Shown piece by piece: positions 1-4,446 of a DNA stretch of 10,948 bases; position 1 is the first letter of the stretch; each line of letters begins with the position of its first letter. Both the position numbers and the translations under genes were made by a program. The DNA is from JAFGTE01 sp965369305 (GTDB taxonomy: Bacteria; Patescibacteriota; Gracilibacteria; UM-FILTER-43-11). The DNA lies in assembly GCA_965369305.1 (NCBI GenBank), contig CBDUQG010000033.1, positions 1-10,948 on the forward strand. The letters are read 5' to 3'. The notes under the pieces were generated by a model. The model worked only from the letters and a program-made list of their open reading frames with translations. It was not told the origin of the DNA and did not search any database.

Positions 1-1
1 G

Positions 2-316
2 TACCATGGTATTGATTCGAAGCCAACCGGTGAAATTCTACTTGCCGCTGGAGGTGCACCATCTGAGTTTGAATCTGAGAATTATAGTGGCATCGACCCT
101 GGACTAATTCAGGAAATCGGTATTGAGCCTCGGGACAAGAAGCAAGCTGTGGTTAGCAAGATTAGAGCAAGAATTGCAGTGATGGAAGAAAGAGCACAAA
201 CAATTAGTAACAATGAAAATCCAATAGATTCTGAAACTCAAGAACTTGGTGATATAGAAACAACAAAAACCCAACTTAAACTCGTATTGAGCTGGATGGG
301 ACATAAAACTGACTAA
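2..316 (+). CDS. Unidentified protein, C-terminal 104 residues (5' end outside window)
   Basis: An open frame runs from the left edge (first full codon at base 2) to TAA at 314-316, so this is the 3' part of a longer gene. The visible segment is hydrophilic with no membrane span. It has a Gly/Ala-rich start (LLAAGGAP), a stretch rich in Lys, Arg and Glu that is probably helical (around KKQAVVSKIRARIAVMEERA), an Asn/Glu/Asp-rich linker, and an end reading TQLKLVLSWMGHKTD. I do not recognise the family and no catalytic motif is visible. A hairpin with a T-run starts 28 bases after the stop and would end its transcript. GC by hand count is about 42%. The reading frame is convincing because of its amino-acid composition, its length without stops and the terminator that follows. 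The function is unknown. Confidence 0.65.
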   Translation, partial: YHGIDSKPTGEILLAAGGAPSEFESENYSGIDPGLIQEIGIEPRDKKQAVVSKIRARIAVMEERAQTISNNENPIDSETQELGDIETTKTQLKLVLSWMGHKTD

Positions 317-339
317 AGTCAAAATTGGGAATTATAAAG

Positions 340-380
340 AAAACCACCCCCAGACCGAAGCCTGGAGGTGGCGATTTTTT
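340..380. terminator. Bidirectional rho-independent terminator with UUCG loop
   Basis: Read on the minus strand, bases 371-360 pair with 355-344 as a 12-bp stem with two G-U wobbles around a UUCG tetraloop (359-356), followed by TTTTCTTTATAAT. On the plus strand one of the wobbles becomes a C-A mismatch, leaving a 10-bp stem with one mismatch, followed by CGATTTTTT. The wobble pattern suggests the hairpin is primarily the terminator of the minus-strand gene ending at 388. It can also serve the plus-strand gene ending at 316. Confidence 0.85.
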
Positions 381-387
381 GGTGTGG

Positions 388-954
388 TCAAAAGTGAATA
401 CGGGCGAAGCAACCTAGTGGCGAAACCCTGTGAAGAAGTCCTGACCAAAAAGCTGTCTCTAAAAGCACGGGTATGGAACCCCGGCTCACGAATAACGAGC
501 TCGAAGCCGACTTGGCGTCAGGAATTTCCCCAGTGAGCTTCATGGGTGGACCAAGGTCCCCCCGCACTCGGAAGTGCTTGGCAAACATGCTGACGTCCCG
601 CTTCTTCTCGTTATCCGTGCAGTTACCCTGGGCGTCAACCCAACAAGACCCTGAAGGATCCACTCCTAGACCGCGACGGTCAAAGCACTCGCCGTCTTTG
701 GCGCAGTAGTACCAGCCGTTCGGGCCTTGCCAGCGCTCATAGTACTCGTGACCTAGCTTGACCTGGCCGTACTGGACAGGCTTGTCGACAGGCCCGTGGA
801 GCTCGTAGCGAAAGTGAAAGTGATACCTCGACATGATGAGTGCATACTCCTCATCGGAGTACTTGGCTCGCATCTCGGGCGGCATTTGCGCACTTGCCTC
901 AGAGGCAAGTGCAAGTAAGAAAAAGCTCAACAAAATGCAGATAGTGGTTTTCAT
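388..954 (-). CDS. Small secreted protein of unknown function
   Basis: Predicted product of 188 residues with a typical Sec signal peptide: MKTT, a hydrophobic core (ICILLSFFLLALA) and likely cleavage after ASA around residue 22. The mature part is rich in aromatic residues and His. It carries four closely spaced cysteines (YYCAKDGEC then SCWVDAQGNC, about residues 84-111) that could form two disulfides outside the membrane. I recognise no family. The last 40 residues (after about residue 148) are compositionally different, with more Ser, Leu and Phe, and could be a frame-shifted or poorly constrained tail. The ATG at 954-952 is supported by the signal peptide and by a purine-rich ribosome site just upstream. 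The TGA at 390-388 lies 8 bases before the terminator. GC is about 55% by hand count against about 42% in the flanking genes. It is a single-gene unit with its own leader and terminator, which suggests acquisition from elsewhere (inference). Confidence 0.7.
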   Translation of the reverse strand: MKTTICILLSFFLLALASEASAQMPPEMRAKYSDEEYALIMSRYHFHFRYELHGPVDKPVQYGQVKLGHEYYERWQGPNGWYYCAKDGECFDRRGLGVDPSGSCWVDAQGNCTDNEKKRDVSMFAKHFRVRGDLGPPMKLTGEIPDAKSASSSLFVSRGSIPVLLETAFWSGLLHRVSPLGCFARIHF

Positions 955-964
955 TTCTCCCTCT
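955..964 (-). promoter_or_regulatory. Shine-Dalgarno-like site AGAGGGAGAA
   Basis: The minus strand reads AGAGGGAGAA directly before the ATG at 954. GAGGGAG can pair with the 3' end of 16S rRNA, although spacing to the ATG is short. None of the other complete genes in this window has a comparable site, so this one both supports the start choice and sets the gene apart. Confidence 0.55.
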
Positions 965-971
965 AATGATT

Positions 972-1041
972 GATTGTGACCACACCGAAGTGGCCACGAT
1001 TTAGACTATAGGTGTCAAATCATGACACGATGGATCACAAT
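972..1041 (-). promoter_or_regulatory. Structured leader with alternative hairpins
   Basis: In minus-strand RNA, GUGGCCAC (997-990) pairs with GUGGUCAC (983-976) as 8 bp with one G-U around UUCGGU. GUGUCA (1028-1023) pairs with UGACAC (1017-1012) across a 5-base loop. GAUUGUGA (1041-1034) can pair with UCACAAUC (979-972) to enclose both. The enclosing stem and the full first hairpin compete for 976-979, giving two mutually exclusive folds 8-18 bases upstream of the ribosome site. One pair in the first hairpin is a wobble only on the minus strand, which fits a role in the transcript of the 388-954 gene. The function (regulation, stability or chance) is not shown by sequence alone. Confidence 0.45.
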
Positions 1042-1069
1042 CAGCGAATTGTTAAAGGACAACATTATT

Positions 1070-1098
1070 ATTTTGAACTAATTTTTGTATTAAGTCAA
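1070..1098 (-). promoter_or_regulatory. Possible sigma70-type promoter for the 388-954 gene
   Basis: Minus strand has TTGACT (1098-1093), a 17-base spacer and CAAAAT (1075-1070). The -35 is good and the -10 is weak. If used, transcription starts near 1063 and gives a leader of about 109 nt that contains the hairpins at 972-1041. No better-placed pair was found in the gap. Confidence 0.35.
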
Positions 1099-1106
1099 TA
1101 ATTGTA

Positions 1107-1136
1107 TTGCCACCTCGACCGTGCAAAGTGTAGAAT
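1107..1136 (+). promoter_or_regulatory. Sigma70-type promoter for the 65-residue gene
   Basis: TTGCCA (1107-1112), an 18-base spacer and TAGAAT (1131-1136) predict a start near 1143 and a leader of about 17 nt before the ATG at 1160. This placement argues that the GTG at 1121, which is in frame upstream, lies inside the promoter and is not the start codon. Confidence 0.6.
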
Positions 1137-1159
1137 ACACTCCTAGCAATAAGCAAAAA

Positions 1160-1357
1160 ATGTCAGAAAAACTATACGTCAGCACCTTTGGCTTAGACAG
1201 TGAAAGCAAGCTGGCAAGACTTAATCGAATGATCGCCGAAGCAGAAGGTAATGTTGAAAAGTTCAGAGATCTGTATAGAGAGCGCTTTGGATCTGGTCTA
1301 AAACTCTACTCAGAAGTGGAGGCAAAATCGATGCATGGACTTAAGCCTATTAACTAA
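1160..1357 (+). CDS. Small conserved-looking protein of unknown function (65 aa)
   Basis: Predicted 65-residue soluble protein starting MSEKLYVSTFGLDSESK. A charged, probably helical middle (about residues 14-40, rich in Arg, Glu, Leu and Ala) is followed by GSGLKLYSEVEAK and a short tail. There is no signal peptide, membrane span or cysteine. I chose ATG 1160 over the in-frame GTG at 1121 because a promoter overlaps the GTG and the leader GCAATAAGCAAAAA directly precedes the ATG, matching the A-rich leaders of neighbouring genes. The TAA at 1355-1357 overlaps the stop codon of the convergent membrane-protein gene by four bases, and no terminator is visible between them. Family and function are unknown. 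Its own promoter and coding-like composition make it likely to be real. Confidence 0.6.
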   Translation: MSEKLYVSTFGLDSESKLARLNRMIAEAEGNVEKFRDLYRERFGSGLKLYSEVEAKSMHGLKPIN

Positions 1358-1641
1358 ATCAAAAACCAGGCCAGCAAAAAACCAATGATGTCGGCAATGA
1401 TGTCGCCCACGTAGCGATTGATCCAGCCTTCTTTTTCTTTGAAGAAACGTTTGGTATGAACATAGTCTTCCAAAACCCGCTCAATAAACTCCCAAACAAA
1501 ACCCAGGGCAATTAGAAATAGTATCGCCCGTTCAAAGCTAAAATCGAGCAAAAAGAACTTGGTAACTGCAAAGAAAAAGGCTATATGTCCCACTGTCCAC
1601 CAATCGAAAACAGCCACTGTTTTATTTCCAAATAACTTCAT
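1354..1641 (-). CDS. Small integral membrane protein of unknown function
   Basis: 95 residues with about three membrane segments: roughly 17-32 (VGHIAFFFAVTKFFLL), 38-56 and 78-95. Polar residues sit inside or next to these in a recurring pattern: His19, the WEFIE motif with Glu51 and Glu54, Asn75, Asp80, Asp84 and Gly87 (RYVGDIIADIIG). A WE..E segment followed by an N....D...D..G segment resembles several small DUF membrane families (DUF2585/DUF2238-like and VanZ-like proteins), but I cannot assign one. The acidic residues in the membrane could bind a metal or form an active site (inference). The ATG at 1641 has a TATACT box ending 7 bases upstream, so the mRNA may be leaderless. The gene is convergent with, and overlaps by four bases, the 65-residue gene. 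It is divergent from the DUF378-type gene. Confidence 0.7.
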   Translation of the reverse strand: MKLFGNKTVAVFDWWTVGHIAFFFAVTKFFLLDFSFERAILFLIALGFVWEFIERVLEDYVHTKRFFKEKEGWINRYVGDIIADIIGFLLAWFLI

Positions 1642-1648
1642 TAATCTG

Positions 1649-1677
1649 AGTATACAGCGAAGTCCTTGCTTTTTGAA
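1649..1677 (-). promoter_or_regulatory. Promoter giving a near-leaderless mRNA
   Basis: Minus strand has TTCAAA (1677-1672), a 17-base spacer and TATACT (1654-1649). The expected transcription start (about 1642) falls next to the A of the ATG at 1641, so there is no room for a ribosome site. The -10 is strong and the -35 is moderate. Confidence 0.5.
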
Positions 1678-1694
1678 TAAAAATTTAGTACACT
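1666..1694 (+). promoter_or_regulatory. Sigma70-type promoter for the DUF378-type gene
   Basis: TTGCTT (1666-1671), a 17-base spacer and TACACT (1689-1694) predict a start near 1701 and an AT-rich leader of about 26 nt before the ATG at 1727. Its -35 directly abuts the -35 of the opposing promoter, so the two overlap back to back. Confidence 0.5.
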
Positions 1695-1726
1695 AAGCTC
1701 GATTTTAAAAACGAACATAAAAAATC

Positions 1727-1957
1727 ATGAATAATATGAAAGGAATGTCTAAGCTAATGATGCTTCTAGTCGTCGTTGGTGCCGTTAACTGGGGCCTAGT
1801 TGGTCTTGGCGGTTTTCTAGGTCAAAACTTAAACGTAGTTAACCTACTACTTGGTAGTTGGCCAAGCGTTGAATGGATCGTTTACATCCTAGTGGGTCTA
1901 TCTGGTCTTGGACTAGGACATGGCTGCGTTTCCGGTAAATGTGAAATGAAGAGCTAA
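1727..1957 (+). CDS. DUF378 / YuzA-like small membrane protein
   Basis: 76 residues with two membrane helices (about 9-30 and 48-66). The first ends in VNWGLVGL (20-27) and the second contains VYILVGLSGL (52-61). The NWGLVG and YILVGLSG pair is the hallmark of the DUF378 (YuzA-like) family of short bacterial inner-membrane proteins, whose biochemical role is not established. Length matches the family. After the second helix there is a tail GHGCVSGKCEMKS with two cysteines five residues apart, which could form a disulfide or bind metal (inference). Other Met codons occur at residues 4 and 7, so the exact start is uncertain. The gene has its own promoter and converges on holA, with only 10 bases between their stops. 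Confidence 0.85.
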   Translation: MNNMKGMSKLMMLLVVVGAVNWGLVGLGGFLGQNLNVVNLLLGSWPSVEWIVYILVGLSGLGLGHGCVSGKCEMKS

Positions 1958-1967
1958 CGATCTTCCA

Positions 1968-2987
1968 TTATTTGCAAAAGTTGACGATGAAGCGCTCGAT
2001 CGCGAGCGCTAATTCGTCTTGATTGTCCGTCGTGACTCTTATGCGACTCGTTTTAAGGTCTACATCAATCTCTAGTAGTCTGGCGTAGGCCTTTTTGAGT
2101 TCCTGCCCCTTAAAGTTCTTTACTTGGCCTAAGGTATTGCGGGCTACAAAAGGGTGAAGCTTGAGTGAGGCAGCAAACCCAGTCGGATTAGGGTTTTTGT
2201 TGGCCGACACATAACCGCTTCCCTGAAGTAGCAATCTGAATTGGCGTACAATCATATAAAAGACCTGCCTAAGGTTCTCACCGGCTGCCAGGCTCCGATG
2301 GAGCTGGTTGATAGCTTTTCGGCGATCCTTAACCCCAAGAGCATCTGTTAACTTAAAAACGTTAGCCTCAAGCGTTGGCACAACCAGCTTATCAATCATA
2401 GCCCGAGTGATTGGCTCACCAGCACTATAAGCAACTAATTTCTCAATTTCGGTCGAAAGGCGCCAAAGGTTCTGACCGGCCTGCGTCGTCAGATATTCAG
2501 CTGTATAGGTATCGAGCTTAGCACCCAGCTTGCCAGCACGCTGCATAGCCCAGGAATAAAGGGCCTGACCACCAAGTGGATTAAACTCCTTCACTTCAGC
2601 CTTAGCCGTGAGCTTCTTGTAAAAAGACTTCCGCTTGTCAGGCTTACTCTGAACAAAAACCACCACGCTGGTTTCCGGCACATCATCCAGATCTGCCTCC
2701 AGCTTTTTAAGCTCCTCATCGCGCTTTTCATCAGCCTTACTCACCTTATCCGCATTGCGGGTCTTGGGCTTATCTGGAAGGCCATAAATAAAGATGAGAC
2801 GCTTATCGCCCAAGAATGGGATCGCATTCACTGCTGCCATGACTTCGTTCAAAGGTGTTTCAGTCGCATCTAGAATAGCCAGATTTATATCACCATGCTT
2901 TTTTACAAAAGCCTCCTTCCAGGCAGTGATCTGCTCATGAAGAAGGTAGGTATCTTCGCCAGTGAATAGAAAAATGTTTCCAGCCAT
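1968..2987 (-). CDS. holA: DNA polymerase III subunit delta
   Basis: 339-residue clamp-loader subunit that opens the sliding clamp as part of the DnaX complex in the cytoplasm. The N-terminal AAA+-like domain starts IFLFTGEDTYLLHEQ, a conserved pattern in this family, and has no Walker A, as expected for delta. FLGDKRLIFIYGLP (about 58-71) is the usual second conserved block. A Lys/Glu/Asp-rich insert of about 25 residues follows (about 74-98). The C-terminal collar domain has LTDALGVKDRRKAINQL with RQFRLLL, then LHPFVARNTL and LLEIDVDLKTSRI, all typical. Length fits the family. I chose the ATG at 2987; an in-frame TTG lies two codons upstream but sits at the end of the upstream terminator. 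The gene has its own extended -10 promoter, nested in the terminator of the purL-SLH unit. Only the delta subunit is seen here. Confidence 0.92.
   Translation of the reverse strand: MAGNIFLFTGEDTYLLHEQITAWKEAFVKKHGDINLAILDATETPLNEVMAAVNAIPFLGDKRLIFIYGLPDKPKTRNADKVSKADEKRDEELKKLEADLDDVPETSVVVFVQSKPDKRKSFYKKLTAKAEVKEFNPLGGQALYSWAMQRAGKLGAKLDTYTAEYLTTQAGQNLWRLSTEIEKLVAYSAGEPITRAMIDKLVVPTLEANVFKLTDALGVKDRRKAINQLHRSLAAGENLRQVFYMIVRQFRLLLQGSGYVSANKNPNPTGFAASLKLHPFVARNTLGQVKNFKGQELKKAYARLLEIDVDLKTSRIRVTTDNQDELALAIERFIVNFCK
1991..2010. other. Perfect 8-bp GC-rich stem-loop at the 3' end of holA
   Basis: AGCGCTCG (1991-1998) and CGAGCGCT (2003-2010) are perfect inverted arms around ATCG. On the plus strand it lies 33 bases after the DUF378-type stop; on the minus strand it lies inside the last codons of holA. 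No T-run follows on either strand, so it is not a classic terminator. It could stabilise the 3' end of the plus transcript or simply reflect codon choice. Confidence 0.35.
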
Positions 2988-2991
2988 AAAC

Positions 2992-3029
2992 AAAAAGAGG
3001 TGGAGCTAGATTATAGCATCCACCCCTTT
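2992..3029 (-). terminator. Rho-independent terminator after the SLH gene
   Basis: On the minus strand 3029-3019 (AAAGGGGUGGA) pairs with 3004-2994 (UCCACCUCUUU) over 11 bp with one G-U. After a one-base bulge, GCU/AGC adds 3 bp and closes a 7-base loop AUAAUCU. TTTTT (2996-2992) then GTTT follows. The stem begins 13 bases after the SLH stop codon. The wobble is a mismatch on the plus strand, so this acts on minus-strand transcripts. Confidence 0.8.
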
Positions 3030-3038
3030 CAGATTCAA
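3010..3038 (-). promoter_or_regulatory. holA promoter with extended -10, inside the terminator
   Basis: TTGAAT (3038-3033), a 17-base spacer, then TGC-TATAAT with the -10 hexamer at 3015-3010. This is a near-consensus extended -10 promoter. The predicted start is near 3003, giving a leader of about 16 nt to the ATG at 2987. The -10 lies in the loop region of the terminator hairpin of the upstream unit. Confidence 0.75.
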
Positions 3039-3051
3039 TTGACTAGTCAAT
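3038..3051. repeat. 14-bp perfect palindrome at the SLH stop codon / holA -35
   Basis: ATTGACTAGTCAAT is identical to its reverse complement. It contains the TAG stop of the SLH gene (3045-3043) and touches the first base of the holA -35 hexamer. It is a plausible site for a dimeric regulator of holA, but the codons there also explain part of it. No second copy was found by eye. Confidence 0.5.
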
Positions 3052-4446
3052 CAGCTCTACAGCTTCTTGATCTTTCTTCTGTTCACGAATTCTCCAGATT
3101 AGCTCGGCCATCTCTGCACGAGTAATAGGCTTGTCTAATCTATTGATCGATCCAGGCACATAGTTGTCCTTTTGAAGGGCTTTAACATAGCGTTCGTACC
3201 ATTGGTTCCCTTGAGTATCCAGATCGAGATCGTAGACGTTAGAGAGGATTTTAGCCGCTTCAACAAAGCTGATGTTCTGTCCAGGGCGGAAGGCGCCGTC
3301 ATCGTAGCCACTTACAATACCCTTAGACTTGCCAAGGCAGACGTATGGGGCATACCATTCACGCTCAACATCCTCAAAACAATCGGCTTCTTCTTCCGTC
3401 ACATCATCATAGAATTTCTCCATAACAATTTTCATGAATTCAGCCCGATTGATCTGATTGTCCGGCTTATAAGAGCCATCGTCATATCCCTCAACGATTC
3501 CGTTTTCACGAAGGTAATCGATAGCCGTGTTATAACGGTGTTGAGCGATATCTTTGAAAGCTGCCTTAAGCTCTCGCACTTGTTTTTTAAGTGCCTTTAT
3601 TTCAGCAATCAGTTCAGCGTATTCAGAATCATGTTCTTTTTCTTTGTCATAGTCGGTCATTTTTGGCTTATCATCCTTCTTATGATCTACAGTGTCCTTT
3701 TCGTAGTCTTCTGGGATGTCGACAGACACAACATTGCTACAACCCCGGTTTCCGCCATCACCATTGTAAGCGCAAACCCTTACATAAGTGGTGTAGCCGG
3801 CTGGTGCCCACTTAAAGACATGCCGTCTGTTATTAGCATTCACAAAAGTTGAATCAGTTCCATCCTTGGGTGGATAGGTGAGATTTGGGTCTTTTTTACT
3901 GAAAAGGACTTTTTGCCCCTTAGAAACATCGCCATCAACCTCCCATTCAAGAACAATTCCTTCATCAGTTAACACTGCCTCAAGGTCAATCCCAACAGGG
4001 TCAGCATCCGTTGGTTCAGGCTTATCGTCGTGTACCGGCTCATCCTTAGGCTGAACATCCAAGGCTAGCACGTTGCTGCAACCATGATTTCCACCATCGT
4101 TGTTGTAGGCACAAACTCTAAAATAGTGCTCTCCAGCATCAACATAGACTTCGAAACGAGTCTTACTTGAGCCAAGGTAGTCAGCATGTGTGTCAGCTGT
4201 TGGCGGGTATGTAAGCTGTGCATTCGTTTTAGAACGAAGCACCTTGAATCCATGAGGTGCATCCCCTACTACGTCCCATTCTAGGACGACATGCTTCTGA
4301 CCTGCTTCACCAGATAATTCAATGGTGACATCATCCAGTGCCACTGGGTCACCGTTTCCATTATCCATGGCAAAAGCTAATGACGGAGTAGTAACCATCG
4401 CCAAAAGCAAAAGATGAACAGTAAGTTTACTTATCTTATTAATCAT
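3043..4446 (-). CDS. Secreted surface protein: two Fn3-like modules, coiled coil, three SLH repeats
   Basis: 467 residues. The signal peptide is MINKISKLTVHLLLLAMVTT with cleavage near AFA-MD (about 26). Two homologous beta-rich modules follow (about 35-131 and 150-244). Each has VLEW near the start, a TYPP turn, and ends in VCAYN.DGGN.GCSNV, whose two cysteines probably form a disulfide. They resemble fibronectin type III-like modules. An acidic Lys/Asp/Glu linker leads to a coiled coil (about 274-303), then three SLH-type repeats: GIVEGYDDGSYKPDNQINRAEF, GIVSGYDDGAFRPGQNISFVEA and a weaker one ending ITRAEMAELIWR. SLH domains attach proteins to cell-wall polymers or S-layers. I chose ATG 4446 because it begins the signal peptide; the frame is open 19 codons further upstream. 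It overlaps the purL stop as ATGA, implying translational coupling, and ends at the terminator at 2992-3029. A wall- or S-layer-bound binding or structural role is inferred. Confidence 0.85.
   Translation of the reverse strand: MINKISKLTVHLLLLAMVTTPSLAFAMDNGNGDPVALDDVTIELSGEAGQKHVVLEWDVVGDAPHGFKVLRSKTNAQLTYPPTADTHADYLGSSKTRFEVYVDAGEHYFRVCAYNNDGGNHGCSNVLALDVQPKDEPVHDDKPEPTDADPVGIDLEAVLTDEGIVLEWEVDGDVSKGQKVLFSKKDPNLTYPPKDGTDSTFVNANNRRHVFKWAPAGYTTYVRVCAYNGDGGNRGCSNVVSVDIPEDYEKDTVDHKKDDKPKMTDYDKEKEHDSEYAELIAEIKALKKQVRELKAAFKDIAQHRYNTAIDYLRENGIVEGYDDGSYKPDNQINRAEFMKIVMEKFYDDVTEEEADCFEDVEREWYAPYVCLGKSKGIVSGYDDGAFRPGQNISFVEAAKILSNVYDLDLDTQGNQWYERYVKALQKDNYVPGSINRLDKPITRAEMAELIWRIREQKKDQEAVELID

Noticed and set aside
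972..1041. tRNA-like gene (7-bp acceptor-like stem GATTGTG/CACAATC with inner arms)
   Set aside because: The inner arms have the wrong sizes and positions, there is no T-loop GTTCRA sequence at the right distance and no anticodon arm. It is better seen as a leader structure.
1121..1159. In-frame GTG start 13 codons upstream of the 65-residue gene
   Set aside because: The GTG lies inside the spacer of a good promoter (TTGCCA-18-TAGAAT), so it would not be in the mRNA. ATG 1160 fits the short A-rich leaders seen elsewhere.
1991..2010. Terminator between the DUF378-type gene and holA
   Set aside because: The hairpin is strong but no T-run follows on either strand and it lies in the holA coding region.
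2988..2993. In-frame TTG start two codons upstream for holA
   Set aside because: The TTG sits at the end of the terminator T-run. The ATG at 2987 begins the usual N-terminus directly before IFLFTGED.
3172..3852. Long open frame opposite the SLH gene
   Set aside because: It lies wholly antisense to a gene with clear domains, with hydrophobic low-complexity translation and no family features; it is a shadow frame.
4443..4445. TGA read as glycine (code 25, as in Gracilibacteria)
   Set aside because: Reading through TGA at 4443 meets a stop four codons later, reading through the TGA at 388 runs into a terminator, and the conserved genes have no internal TGA. The standard code fits.
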